Assembly (NCBI RefSeq): GCF_023065955.2
Contig: NW_026623067.1
Coordinates: forward strand, 58,164,444 to 58,228,443
Origin: Ursus arctos
Taxonomy: Eukaryota > Chordata > Mammalia > Carnivora > Ursidae
Length of the DNA stretch: 64,000 nt
Direction: 5' to 3'
Under the pieces are notes generated by a model. That model worked only from the letters and a program-made list of their open reading frames with translations, searched no databases and was not told the DNA's origin. The translations under genes were made by a program, and so were the position numbers. Shown piece after piece: positions 1 through 10,292 of the stretch (within the stretch, counting starts at the first letter, position 1; each line of letters starts with the position of its first letter).

Positions 1-604
1 TTGCTTTTCTCTACATTAATTCTCTCTGCAGATTGCTAGATTGGGGATGTTATTAATAAGTAATGGGGAATAAGGACTACTTTAGCACCCTGAATCATAA
101 CAATGTTATAGTATTTTACCATATTCAAAACAATGTCTTTGACACACTATCTGATTTGATCTCCTAAATAACCGTGAACAGTGGTAGAGCCAGTTATGTC
201 CGCTTTGGGCATCTGAGAAGAGGGAGATGCAAATAAGTTCTGGTCTATCTAGGATCTCATTACTGGTGACCAGAGTCGTTAGGACTAGATCTGTTTCTCC
301 TGTCTTTGTTTTCTCTTCCTACTAAGTCATACTGCCTGCCATGTGAGGAGAATTGAAATGAGTAATGTTTGCCCGGAGTGAGATGTTATGTATCTGTTCT
401 AAATTAAATCATAGGAGAATAAGAACACATTGATGTAGCAAATTATTTAATTTTCAATTAGTCTGCATTCTGGGCATATGCCCATTATTTATTATATAGT
501 TCAGGGTCACCCTGGTATAAAAAAATACCACAATGAAAAAATTCATTTTGAATGAAACTCTGTATGGTGCTGATTTTTCTTTATAAATTTACTTTGTCAT
601 ACAG
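1..604 (+). other. UTP15: UTP15 intron (3' part)
   Basis: The window opens inside a UTP15 intron. It ends in a usable acceptor, TTTGTCATACAG, immediately before the exon at 605. I see no repeat family I can name and no other exon here. Confidence 0.8.
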
Positions 605-706
605 GATGACATTTTGATCAACAGGCCATCAAAGAAACACCTAGAATTGTATGACAGGGATCTGAAAAATTTCCGGGTCTCTAAGGCACTTGACAGAGTC
701 CTTGAG
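605..706 (+). CDS. UTP15: UTP15 coding exon, start of the C-terminal domain
   Basis: UTP15 is a WD40-repeat protein of the t-UTP/UtpA subcomplex of the nucleolar small-subunit processome, needed for pre-18S rRNA processing and linked to rDNA transcription. This 34-codon exon begins in phase 0 with [19 protein letters not shown], which I recognise as the segment just after the beta-propeller, where the alpha-helical UTP15 C-terminal domain begins. The acceptor is ACAG at 601-604 and the donor is GAG|GTGAGC at 706/707. From the known protein length of about 518 residues, this exon starts near residue 349. The upstream WD40 exons lie outside the window. The four exons sum to 513 nt (170 codons plus stop) with no frame break, so the gene looks intact here. 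Confidence 0.95.
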
Positions 707-752
707 GTGAGCGAGGAGCATATATACATATGTACAGTATGCGCTCTCTGTG

Positions 753-754
<2 letters not shown>

Positions 755-784
<30 letters not shown>
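755..784. repeat. (TG)n microsatellite
   Basis: About 15 uninterrupted TG units lie in the UTP15 intron, some 48 bp downstream of the splice donor at 706/707. It is a likely length-polymorphic marker; no function is implied. Confidence 0.95.
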
Positions 785-785
<1 letters not shown>

Positions 786-802
786 TTTAATTAAGACTAA
801 TT

Positions 803-945
803 GTTTAGAGCAGCGTTAGCTTTACAGCAGGGAAAGGTACAGAGATTTCCCATAGACTCCCTGCCCCCAGACATGCATAGCCTCTCCTATTATCAACACC
901 CCCTCCACGGTGGTACATTTGTTATAGTTGATGAACCTACAAGGG
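803..945 (-). mobile_element. Old L1M LINE fragment
   Basis: The sequence (GTACAGAGATTTCCCATA, CCCCCAGACATGCATAGCC, GATGAACCTAC) matches, from memory, the reverse complement of the 3' region of L1ME/L1MC-type elements. It is short and diverged, lies within a UTP15 intron, and the reading frame over it is not a gene. Confidence 0.6.
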
Positions 946-1116
946 GCATATTTTTTAAAAGAATCATTTTATTATTTACCTTGTGCACATTACTGTGACT
1001 CAAAACTGTAAAGATATAAACCTATTTAAATTTGGTAATCGTTAGTGAGTTCCAAGACTACGATTTTTTTCCTGTGCTGTCTTATCTGCTCATGTTGACT
1101 CTGAAAATTTTTCTAG

Positions 1117-1250
1117 CCCAGTTGTACAATAAAGACACCCGAGATTACAGTTTCCATCATAAAGGAGCTGAATCGAAGAGGAGTCCTTGCAAATGCCCTT
1201 GCAGGTCGGGATGAGAAGGAAATCAGTCGTGTTCTTAATTTTTTGATACG
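1117..1250 (+). CDS. UTP15: UTP15 coding exon
   Basis: This 134-nt exon carries 44 full codons plus two bases of a split arginine codon (CG|G). It encodes [20 protein letters not shown] and then [17 protein letters not shown], part of the helical UTP15 C-terminal domain. The acceptor is TTTTTCTAG at 1108-1116 and the donor is ATACG|GTATGT at 1250/1251. The phase joins exactly to the exon starting at 1429. Confidence 0.95.
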
Positions 1251-1428
1251 GTATGTTTTATGTCTATGAAACATATATTTTGCATCTGAGCTCTTCTTTA
1301 TCTCAAATGAGAGATATTTACTTTTAGATTGACCTTTGTAGAAAACTGATGGAACAATTCAGTAAATCTATTTTAAGGATTTTTTTTTTAAAGTTGTCAA
1401 GTTTCAGTAAACAATTTCTGCTTTGTAG

Positions 1429-1487
1429 GAATCTCTCTCAGCCAAGATTTGCCCCTGTTTTGATCAATGCTGCTGAAATAATTATTG
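1429..1487 (+). CDS. UTP15: UTP15 coding exon
   Basis: This short 59-nt exon has one base completing Arg, 19 codons (NLSQPRFAPVLINAAEIII) and one base of an Asp codon completed in the last exon. The acceptor is CTTTGTAG at 1421-1428 and the donor is ATTG|GTAAGT at 1487/1488. The intron behind it holds a compact Can-SINE cluster. Confidence 0.95.
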
Positions 1488-1518
1488 GTAAGTAGTTGTT
1501 AAAACTTGAGGCATCTGG

Positions 1519-1713
1519 GGGCGCCTGGGTGGTGCAGTCGTTAAGCGTCTGCCTTCGGCTCAGGGCGTGATCCCGGCATTCTGGGATCGAGCCCCACATC
1601 AGGCTCCTCCACTAGGAGCCTGCTTCTTCCTCTCCCACTCTCCCTGCTTGTGTTCCCTCTCTCGCTGGCTGTCTCTCTGTCAAATAAATAAATAAAATCT
1701 TAAAAAAAAAACA
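1519..1713 (+). mobile_element. Can-SINE, + strand, with target-site duplication
   Basis: This is a full-length tRNA-derived SINEC with a CGCCTGGGTGG head and a tail AAATAAATAAATAAAATCTT plus poly-A. Flanking duplications AAAACTTGAGGCATCTGGG lie at 1501-1519 and about 1715-1733. The internal CATTCTGGGATC type is the carnivoran subfamily most common in this window. Confidence 0.95.
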
Positions 1714-1730
1714 AAAAACTTGAGGCATCT

Positions 1731-2138
1731 GGGGCGCCTGGGTGGTTCAGTCGATTAAGAGTCTGCCTTCAGGGGTGCCTGGGTGGCGCAGTCGTTAGGC
1801 GTCTGCCTTCGGCTCAGGGCATGATCCCGGCATTCCAGGATCGAGTCCCACATTGGGCTCCTGTGCTGGGAGCCTGCTTCTTCCTCTCCCACTCCCCTGC
1901 TGTGTTCCCTCTCTCGCTGGCTATCTCTCTGTCAAATAAATAAATAAAATCTTGAAAAAAAAAATGAGTCTGCCTTCAGCTCAGGTCATGATCCTGGGGT
2001 CCTGTGATCGAGCCCCGTGTCAGGCTCCCTGCTCAGTGGGGAGTCTGCTACTCCCTCTCTCTGCCTCTCCTCCCACCCCACTGGTACTCTCTTGCTTGCT
2101 TGCTCTCTCTGAAATAAATAAATGAAATCGTAAACAAA
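1731..2138 (+). mobile_element. Can-SINE split by a nested Can-SINE
   Basis: An older + strand SINEC starts at 1731 and is interrupted at 1772 by a younger + strand SINEC (1773-1965), then resumes and ends in GAAATAAATAAATGAAATCG near 2130. The inner copy is bounded by an exact 14-bp duplication GAGTCTGCCTTCAG (1759-1772 and 1966-1979), taken from the outer SINE's own sequence. This fixes the order of insertion. Confidence 0.93.
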
Positions 2139-2140
2139 AC

Positions 2141-2312
2141 TGGGGCACCTGGGTGGCTCAGTCAAATGTCTGCCTTCGGCTTGGGTCATGATTGGGATCG
2201 AGCTCCTCATCGGTCTCCCTGCTCAGCAGGGAACCTGCTTCTCCCTCTCCCTGCCGCTCCCCCTGCTTGTACTCTCTCTCTCTCAATAAATAAAATCTAA
2301 AATAAAAAAAAC
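2141..2312 (+). mobile_element. Can-SINE, + strand
   Basis: This is a fourth SINEC directly behind the previous one, head GGGGCACCTGGGTGGCTCAG, with tail AATAAATAAAATCTAAAAT. It has a small deletion near the head (CAGTCAAATGTCTGCC). With the three copies before it, this makes an almost uninterrupted SINE block of about 0.8 kb in the last UTP15 intron. Confidence 0.93.
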
Positions 2313-2767
2313 TTGAAAAATCCAAGCGTGCTCACCCAATAGAGATGTCAAATAATGAAATCAAATAGATCACAATACTTTGTTTTTAATCAGTTCTCCA
2401 GTAGCGATTGTCATGAAGAAAACAAACAACCACATAAATCAGTGCATTTTAAGGGAAGTAAAACGTTTACAGTAGTTTGCCTCTGAATTGTTGAGATTAG
2501 AGTTGTAATTAAACAGCTTTTGCCTAGACATCTGCAATGACCGTGGCTATTTTTTAAGGGGAAAATGAAAGTAGGTCAGAAACCCCACACTATTTCTTTT
2601 TGAAATACATTTATTCAGATGGATTGTTTGTTTTTTGTAAATTCTAAATTGTAAAATAAGTACAGATTTTTCATTGTGTTTATAGTCAGTATTTTTATAC
2701 TTAACTACTGCTGTTCATTTATTGTTTAGAAAGATACTTCTAGTTAATGTGTTTTCTCTCTTTCTAG

Positions 2768-2985
2768 ACATCTATCTTCCTGTGATTGGTCAGTCACCTG
2801 TAGTTGATAAAAAGTTTTTGTTACTTCAAGGACTTGTAGAAAAAGAGATTGATTACCAAAGAGAACTACTAGAAACTTTGGGGATGATGGATATGCTTTT
2901 TGCTACTATGACAAGGAAAGAAAGCACTTCTGTGCTGCAGCATACATCTGATGGATTTCTAGAGAACAAGAAGATGGAATCTTAG
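2768..2985 (+). CDS. UTP15: UTP15 terminal coding exon and stop
   Basis: The acceptor CTCTCTTTCTAG ends at 2767. The exon completes the split Asp codon and encodes [20 protein letters not shown], then [20 protein letters not shown] and an acidic/polar tail ending KKMES, with TAG at 2983-2985. These are hallmark UTP15 C-terminal sequences. The coiled, charged stretch around [15 protein letters not shown] is part of the helical C-terminal domain that contacts other UtpA subunits. A long frame starting upstream at 2722 runs in from the intron and is not the true exon start. Confidence 0.97.
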
Positions 2986-3860
2986 TGTCTGCTTAATGAG
3001 ACCTGTAAGAACAACTAACTTGAAATAGATTTGATTCTATTAACTATTGGAAAGAGAATCTCTCTGATACATTAAAAAACAACTATTTACAGAAACAGTT
3101 TTATGGAAGAGACTGGAATATCTAGAATTGGAAAATAAGTACCTGTTTTAAGACATGGTTTTCCATGTAATACTTTGAATTATTTCATGGTATCTTCTGC
3201 TAGAAGATCTCAGTTGTCTTGGTCATAGTATATTGTCCACCTTGGACAAAGTGATATTAATTTTAATACAGCAAAGTTCTGTATCAGCATTTGGGTAGGC
3301 ATTCAGAACTCTGGAATGGGTTTCAACTGGGAATCCTGCCAAAGGGACAGGGCTTTATTTTTTACTTTTCTTCTGGAAGAAGAAGAACAACAACAAAAGA
3401 AGTGGCAACAGCAAATAAATTCTCTCTTCACTCAAATCACTGTGGGATTTCCAGGCCCTTGCTGATCTTGCCTCCCTCTCCTTAATATTACCATTTATCC
3501 AGGTCACGTGTTCTGCCTCCTCTGGTAATGGGACTGCATCTGCTCCAAATATGACAAGCCTATGGCCAGCTTTGAACAGTTTAACTCTGAACTAGTTAGA
3601 CATGTATTCAAAGAGTGTGATGAGGCAGATTTGATACCTAAAAATTGTGCTTTCCATTCCAGATTTTTTTTCATTCCTTTAATCTTGACCGGTCCTCATC
3701 AGAACAAGGCCTACAGATAGATCTTATTGGATGTTCTTTTTCCTTCTCGAGATGCAGCTTTTCTACCTAGTTTTCAAGGTCAGAGGAGTTTGCTTCAGGT
3801 CAGAGGAGTGATAAAATTTGCCATTTTTCTCATAATAAATAGCCTTTCCACCTTGTATAC
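2986..3860 (+). other. UTP15: UTP15 3' UTR (minimum extent)
   Basis: Non-coding, AT-rich, repeat-poor sequence follows the stop. Canonical AATAAA hexamers lie at 3414-3419 and 3834-3839, with another at 4485-4490. Any of these could define the mRNA end and I cannot choose between them without transcripts. Small ORFs here are chance frames. Confidence 0.6.
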
Positions 3861-5455
3861 ATATGTTTGGAGCTTATTTTATAGCTCCTGACCCTTCTGA
3901 AAACCATTTTCTGTAATCTGTATGTATATTTTGTTTCTCTAATCTCCACAATCATCTTGTGTTTAGAACTTGAAGCTAGAGTAGCTTGGTTTGGAAAATA
4001 GTTTTTTGTTGTTGTTATTGTTTTTTAAGGACAATGTAAGTCACATTTTTTATAAAGATATTTTTATTTTCTTCTTGGCTTTCTGAGATAAATGAATTCC
4101 TGGTGGCTACTGAGTATTAGGTCACTGATTTCACGCTTGCTACCTCTCCCACCTTCTCCCAATTCCTGTTCCACCTCAAGTAGTTAATTATCTGTAAGGA
4201 AACATTCCTTGTGTTAGAAGATCCCTTAAAGGAAGATCCTATAATGAGAGTCTCCTCTTAAAATTTAGTTCTGTGAATTCAGATTTTTTTTAAGGCAGAA
4301 AAAAATATTTCTCTGGTCTGGAAAGGGCATGTACTAAAAAATAGGGTCTAGTTTCCCTTTCATGAATTGATGTGCAGTCCTACAGCACAGTGGCTTATAA
4401 GGAACCAGGAGTTTGCTTCTCTGAGTAGTTATGAGATTAGACAAGGTCATAAGCTGCGTCATGTTGAAAGTGTTAATTTATTTAAATAAATTTTGTATTT
4501 AAAAGCTTTAAAAATATTTAACTTCATAAGAATGCTGGTAATTTGTATACTAGTAAAAACTAGAAGTTGAAATTCTAAAACTAGCTGCCATTAAGTGTGT
4601 AACATGTGACAAGGGTTTTCCCTTAATTTTATTTGATTCTCATCACAGCCATCCAGTGTTGGTGTTCTCATTTAATGCTGAATTAACTACAGTGGTTAGC
4701 CCACTCTTGAATTGCCCAAGCTTGGGAGTTCCTCATCATCCTGGCACTGGGACCGGCCTGCCCTCTGGGGCCAAACCTAGTACTTCCCTTTAATAGGACT
4801 TAATTAAGTGCTGCAGTTCTTGGATGAAATCTAGAATGAAGACGAATTTTCAGAAAGGTTCTGCAACTCCCATAGCCATCGATACTTTATGGTAATTTCA
4901 GAAATAGTTTTTATATTCATTGGGACAAACTAGTATTTGTTATTTAAAGTATTTAAACACAATTAGCATATTAGGCATATTAACGGTATGTAGCATTGGT
5001 CTTTGGATTCTAATTTAAAATGGCTAACAGATTTTACAACTTCTGAATTTTAGTTGAAAAGTATTTTAAAATGTTACTAGTCAAGACTGCAGAAATATTT
5101 ACATGTTCCAGAGAATTTAGAAACTCCATGTACATTTAGTATATTTATAAGAGTTAAGTACTTGGGAAGGTTTTGATTGTTGGATCAAGCATTTGAAGTG
5201 CTATTTAGAAGAAAAATATTTTAAGTGTATAAATGCTGTTGTTTAAAGGAATTTGGGTTGTAAATGGGTTTGTTTAAAGAAATTTTAGTGTTTTTAACTT
5301 AAATCTCTATCAACATGAATTAAAGGCCCCCTTGAAAGTGATTATTAAAATGTATTAGTTTTATGGTTGGAATATTTGTAAGTTAAACCTAAAGCCTTAA
5401 AGAAAGTTTTCAAATGCTTAATAAGTAACTTGTCTTTCCTACAAACAAAATGTTC
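3861..5455. other. Intergenic or distal 3' UTR, no gene seen
   Basis: This is AT-rich sequence with no convincing exon. A diverged MIR-like stretch on the minus strand lies near 4570-4690 (TTGATTCTCATCACAGCC...). The remainder has no repeat I can name; part may still be UTP15 3' UTR if a distal poly(A) site is used. Confidence 0.5.
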
Positions 5456-6125
5456 TCCTCAGGCATGAAAAGACACTTATTGGTGACTAGACAACACGCC
5501 TCTTTCCCCTGACCATAGTGAACTAGCCCAGGGATGGTATATCTGGCTCAAGCCCTGTCTAAGCCGGGAGATGTAATTGGGAATTATAATCAAATGCTTG
5601 ATCTAGGAAAATGTGGGATTCTGCTTTTTGGATTATCAGCAGAGAAAGCTGTAGAGAGAAAGGAGAAGGAAACGTAAGTCCAGGGGTGCCTGGGTGGCTC
5701 AGTTGTTTGGGTGTCTCTCGGGTCATGATCTCAGGGTCCCAGGATTGAGGGCCGCATCAGGCTCCCTGCTCGGTGGGGAGTCTGCCTCTCCCTCTCCCTC
5801 TGTCCAGCCCGGCTCCCTTGTTTCCCCACTCATGCTCTCTCTCTCTCTCACTCTCTCAAATAAATGAACAAAATCTTCAAAACAAATCAAAACAAAACCT
5901 AAGTTCAGAGAAAATAAGCAAGACAAGGCCATCTTGCCTCAACAAGTGAGGCTAGAGAAGAGAGAAACCATCATAGTTTGCAGCAGCTCTGGTTCCCTTC
6001 TGGTTGTACCTTAGGGGTTCCCTCTGGGGTCCATGAGATTCTTTGGAATCCTAATAAAATTCTTTTTGCTTTGATGAGTGTGAGTGGTTTCCTTTATTCA
6101 CAACCAAATAGCTCCAAAGACACTA
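5455..6125 (+). mobile_element. Probable ERV-type LTR fragment, + strand, split by a Can-SINE
   Basis: The block ends with an LTR-like 3' part: CCTAATAAAATTCTTTTTGC (AATAAA at 6053-6058) followed by TGAGTGTGAGTGGTTTCC and CACAACCAAATAGCTCC, a layout typical of MaLR/ERVL LTRs. I see no internal retroviral coding sequence. A SINEC interrupts it at 5683-5897. The 5' limit is uncertain; the alternative is that this is a distal UTP15 poly(A) region. Confidence 0.4.
5683..5897 (+). mobile_element. Can-SINE, + strand
   Basis: SINEC head GGGGTGCCTGGGTGGCTCAG, (CT)-rich stretch and AAATAAATGAACAAAATCTT tail. Imperfect duplications CGTAAGTCCAG (5673-5683) and CCTAAGTTCAG (5898-5908) flank it, so it is moderately old. 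Confidence 0.92.
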
Positions 6126-6129
6126 ATTC

Positions 6130-6900
6130 ACTAATCCTGATATTTATTGAGATGCACACATTAGAGGTCAGGGAATTGGGGATATTGCAATGAACAACAT
6201 AGACAAAATTCCTGTTCTCTTGGAACTAATGCTCTTCTTGGGAGAGGTAGATGTTCAGTAAACAAGTAAAATTTATTGCGGGTCAGATGGTGATAAATGA
6301 TATAGAGAAAAATCAGGCAGAGGGAGATAGGAAACAATGTGTTTGTTGGGGGTGAGTAGGTGGGTTGCAGTTTTAAATAAAGAAGTGAGGGAGGGCCTCA
6401 CGGGGCCTACAATTGGGCAAAGACCTTAAGGAAAGGAAGAGAGATGCTTATTGATATTTAGGGGATGGAGTGGAAAGACCCTGAGGCAGAAGCATGCCTT
6501 TTTTTTTTTTTTTTAAGATTTTATTTATTTATTTGACAGAGAGAGACAGCCAGAGAGAGAGGGAATACAAGCAGGGGGAGGGGGAGAGGAAGAAGCAAGC
6601 TCATAGCAGAAGAGCCTGATGTGGGGCTCGATCCCATAACGCCAGGATCACGCCCTGAGCCGAAGGCAGACACTTAACGACTGAGCCATCCAGGTGCCCC
6701 AGAAGCATGCCTTTTGAGTTCAGAATAGCAAGGTGGCTGGTTTAACTGACATGGAGCAAGGAAAAGAAGAGTAAGAAAGTCAGGAGGAATGGGATGGAAA
6801 TGAGGTGGGTGTGTTTGGCAGCCCTTTGAGGGAGCTTTACCATAAAGGGAAACAAAAAAGCTGGGGCAATGGCTGATGGGATATGGGGTCAAGACAGTGT
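6130..6900 (+). mobile_element. Old mammalian interspersed repeat (class uncertain), split by a Can-SINE
   Basis: The text runs through GATATTTATTGAGATGCACA, TCAGATGGTGATAAATGATA, GAGGGCCTCACGG, AAGACCTTAAGG and GACCCTGAGGCAGAAGCATG. This follows a well-known ancient mammalian repeat, which I would place with L2-like families but cannot name securely. It resumes after the SINE at 6501-6700. Confidence 0.5.
6501..6700 (-). mobile_element. Can-SINE, minus strand, with exact target-site duplication
   Basis: Poly-T followed by AAGATTTTATTTATTTATTT and ending in GAGCCATCCAGGTGCCCC. The duplication AGAAGCATGCCTTTT is exact (6488-6502 and 6701-6715), so this is a fairly recent insertion. Confidence 0.95.
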
Positions 6901-6904
6901 TCTA

Positions 6905-7230
6905 AAAAAATAACTTTAATAAGGTATAATTGGTTTGCTATAAATTGCTCATTTTAGAAGTTCAGTTTTATGTTTTGACATGTACCCATGAGACCATCAC
7001 TGCAAGCAAGATATTGAGTGTATCCCACGAAAAAATTTCCTGCCCTTCTGTAAACCCTCCCTAGCTAGGCCCCACCCACTTAGGCAACCACTGATTTACT
7101 CTCTGTGCCACTATAGATTTGCGGATTGGTTTGCATTTGCTACAATTTTATACAAATGGAATCATACAAAATTTAGGATTGGGGGGCTGGCTTTCATTTA
7201 ACATAAATGTTTTGAGGTTTGTAATTCTTT
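6905..7230 (-). mobile_element. Old L1M LINE fragment, minus strand
   Basis: AATAAGGTATAATTGGTTTG, CCCATGAGACCATCACTGC, GGCAACCACTGATTTACTCT and AAATGGAATCATACAAAAT match the reverse complement of the L1M 3' region. It is degraded, with no intact frame. Confidence 0.65.
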
Positions 7231-7599
7231 TGAGATTTAAACTGGAAAAAATTACAGAACATATGCTGATGGGGATAATCCTGCAGATGGGGAAAATAGT
7301 GACATAGGAGAGAGGGAGGCTAGTTGCTGGGGCAATGTTTTTGGGAGGGGATTTGGGGTCGAGTGCCCAAATGGAAGTGTTGGCTTAGATAGGAGAATGA
7401 ATAGTTCCGGCATGGTTCAAGAGGGAAGGCAAAATATATGGGCACAGATGCAATGAGGTGCGTAGATGTGATGGTTAGGGCTTGTGGAAGTTCTTTACCG
7501 GGTACCTTTATTGGAAACAAAATAACCAACTAAAACTGAGGCTGGAGGAGGAGGTTAGAGGTATTGGAAGTGAGAGAACAGAAGGCATGATACACTCCT

Positions 7600-7785
7600 A
7601 GAAAGGTCAAGAGCTCAGACTTTGGAGCCATCTGCCTGGGTTTGAATCTTAGCCACTATCTGTGTGTCTTTGAACAAGTTATTTTATCATTTTGTGTTTA
7701 CTTTTCTTCATCTGTTCATCAGACAAAATCACATTGTGTGGCTGTGAGAATTAAAGTATCTAGAATATTTCTGTCGTTAGCTATT
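7600..7785 (+). mobile_element. MIR SINE, + strand
   Basis: The order is the MIR one: GACTTTGGAGCCATCTGCCT, GGGTTTGAATCTTAGCC, a CTTTGAACAAGTTA core, then TGTGGCTGTGAGAATTAAAG. It is an old, diverged tRNA-derived mammalian SINE. Confidence 0.7.
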
Positions 7786-7789
7786 ATTT

Positions 7790-8980
7790 TGGGGAGAAGA
7801 TGAGCTAGAGAATGAAGTAGGATTACCAGCAGCACTAAGGGCCCACCTGAAATTAATGTCATGGATTTGAAGCGAGGCCTATCAGTATGATTGTGTGTTT
7901 CTGTTTATTTACATTTGGCTAAGAGGGTGTAGATGTGGGATACCTTGAGACACAGACGTAACCAGCATTGGAGTTTTTGTTGGTGAATGCAAAATAATCG
8001 AGAAAGAGACAAGGTAGTTGTTGAGATTTATGCGGTATGGTTATGATGGACTATGAATCCAAGCTGGGATTAAGGAACTGCATTAGTTGGAGTAAGGAAA
8101 TAAGATAATGTGGGAGTGAGGACAGTGAACACATAGCTGGATCAATGGACTGTTGGTTTGTGTGAAGCGTTACAGTTTGTGTGCTAGAGTTAATGAGACA
8201 CATGGAAGGAGCTGGTGAGAGTCAAGAATTATGACAGGAGGAGTGTTGGAGAGGGTGACAGCAAGCCAGGAGCTAGAATGTTCAAGAAATCATGGGGAGT
8301 GGCCAGTGATCAGTGGTGACCAACCAGGTGGAGTATTACATATGCAGTCAGATGGCATGAAAGTCAAAGCTGAGGCTTTCCTGGGGAGTGGTGAGGGAGA
8401 GTGACCCATAATCAACATCAAGGATCACCTGCCGCACTGATAGGGTGTGGGAACGTCAGTAGCACCCGGGCAAACTGGAGAGGAAGTTGCTAACAGTAAC
8501 ACAAGAAGCTGGCCTTCCCCTCACTCCTACCTTCCAAACCATGTGTGAGTATATCTGATTGGTGGAACTCAATTTTGCATCCAGAGCACTATCTGCAAAG
8601 GAATCTGGGAAATAAGGTTTTTAACTTTGCAGCTCTGTAGTTCTGAAGGCAACCTAGAAGGAGCATGGAGCAGAGAGTAAGGAAAGCAATCCATACAATA
8701 TTCTTCCCCAACTATTCTACACATGCATGCATGCCCTCACTTCTACACAAATAGGAGCGCACTCTACTAGCTCTTCTGCCTGTTAGAGCTTCCTCTATCT
8801 TAGTGCATATAGCTCTGTTGCTTTCCTTTTTATACTGGCCTCCTCTATCACTGTGTAGATGTATGTGCCATTCAGTGTCATCAATGGGTACAAGATACAA
8901 TGGTTATATTATTTTTCTGATGTCTACACCTCAGAATATTTCTGGAAGCTGTCTTTATTGCCCATTGGGAATTTTAATCA
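7790..8980. other. Intergenic, no gene seen
   Basis: This stretch is unique-looking and somewhat purine-rich, with no exon, tRNA or recent repeat recognised. Short frames on both strands around 8712-8985 overlap each other and look like chance frames. Confidence 0.5.
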
Positions 8981-8983
8981 GGT

Positions 8984-9059
8984 GAAATTGAAACTGTGTA
9001 TTAGGACAACTTAATAGGCCAGGTTGTCCTAATGCGGTTTCTTAATAAGTTTCAGTTTC
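8984..9059. promoter_or_regulatory. Hairpin with paired inverted ISRE-like motifs
   Basis: Outer arms: GAAATTGAAACT at 8984-8995 and AGTTTCAGTTTC at 9048-9059, whose reverse complement is GAAACTGAAACT. Both fit the interferon-stimulated response element consensus GAAANNGAAACT. Inner arms: TTAGGACAAC (9001-9010) pairs perfectly with GTTGTCCTAA (9023-9032) around a 12-nt loop, and the 3' arm has about 9 extra bases. It may be a small palindromic DNA-transposon fossil; binding by IRF factors is only inferred from the motif. Confidence 0.45.
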
Positions 9060-9079
9060 ATCTCTAGCTCACCGTTAGT

Positions 9080-9093
9080 CCACGAGGTGGCAG
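9080..9093 (+). promoter_or_regulatory. CTCF-like motif
   Basis: CCACGAGGTGGCAG fits the core CTCF motif CCASYAGRKGGCRS with one mismatch (G for Y at position 5). It lies between UTP15 and the downstream CpG-island promoter, 20 bp after the ISRE hairpin. Occupancy cannot be judged from sequence. Confidence 0.35.
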
Positions 9094-9339
9094 TGTTATT
9101 TCGAATACCAACAGAAACCCACTTTTCCACAGTCTTTCTCTGAGTCAAACTGGTGTTCTTAGGTAGAAAGGTGAGTTCTCTCACAAAACAACCAAGATAT
9201 TTGGCTAGTGCTATGTTGGCAATGTGAGTTCAAATACCATCTATAATTATTATTAGATGCTAACCAGAAATACGGAAATAAAATCTAACCAAGTCCTTTG
9301 AATTAAAGATTAAGTTTCACAACAATGTAGAATAATGAA

Positions 9340-9480
9340 AAGAACATAAGCTGTATGATCCTGGGCAAGTCCCAGCTACTCTGGGACTCAGCTTCCATTT
9401 CTGTCAAATGGGACTAAAATCCCCTCCCTTGCAGGACTGTTGCAAGAATAAATGCGATGATATATAAAAAGTGTCTAATC
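9340..9480 (+). mobile_element. MIR SINE, + strand
   Basis: ATGATCCTGGGCAAGTCCC, CTCAGCTTCCATTTCTGTCA, AATGGGACTAAAATCCC and GTTGCAAGAATAAATG follow the MIR consensus order. Old and truncated at the 5' side. Confidence 0.7.
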
Positions 9481-9681
9481 TGCTTTATTGTGTTTTTCAC
9501 ATGTTTGTGATTATGAAAAGTCTACATGTCCTGTACTAGTTGGGAGCTTTTTCTTAGTTCCCCTGATTATTAACATCATTTGGACCACTTAGATAAGGGT
9601 TGAGTTGAAGTTTTCTTTTATACCGTTACAAAGGATGTTTTCTAAATAAAGTAATCACATGAACTATAAAATGAGGGTATA

Positions 9682-9880
9682 GGGGCACCTGGGTGGCTCA
9701 GTTGGTTCAGCATCTGCCTTCAGCTCAGGTCATGATCCCAGGGTCCTGGGATCGAGTCCCGTGTCAGGCTCCCTGCTCAGCGAGGAGCCTGCTTCTTCCT
9801 CTGCCTCTGCTGCTCCCCCTACTTGTGCTCTCTCCCTCTGTGTCAAATAAATAAATAAAATCTTCAAAAAAATAAATAAA
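9682..9880 (+). mobile_element. Can-SINE, + strand
   Basis: Head GGGGCACCTGGGTGGCTCAG and tail AAATAAATAAATAAAATCTT. Near-duplications AAAATGAGGGTATA and AAAACAGGGGTATA flank it. Confidence 0.94.
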
Positions 9881-10214
9881 ACAGGGGTATAGTTACTTGA
9901 GGACTTGAGACAGACTGCTTACAAGCATTTTGAAAGTAGATGGTGTGATTTGCACTATATGCAAATAAGACATTAACCACTTTATTCACAAAAGTAAGAT
10001 GTTAGTTCCCATTGGATCACTAGTGTTATAGCAGAAATTTTAAATGGAGTTACAAATGCAGACTTTCCTTTATTCAAATTAACTATATAAGCTGGGACTC
10101 TGTGATGACTTTATTGACCAAAAGACTAGAAATACAAACTGTTAATTTAATGAGGGTTGGCAATTTTCTGTAATCATAACTATAAAGCAATGGACTCATA
10201 TATGAGATGCATTT

Positions 10215-10292
10215 TTTCAAGTTCTTTTAAAATTGAGGTATAATTGACATATAACCTTGTGTTAGTTTCAGGTGTACTAAGAGATATATTCT
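10215..10292 (-). mobile_element. L1 3'-end fragment, minus strand
   Basis: TTAAAATTGAGGTATAATTG, ACATATAACCTTGTGTTAG and TTTCAGGTGTACTAAG are the reverse complement of a mammalian L1 3' end. A SINEC inserted into it at 10293. Confidence 0.65.

Noticed and set aside
801..1214. Two short frames between the first two UTP15 exons
   Set aside because: The first covers an L1M fragment; the second overlaps the true exon 1117-1250 in another phase.
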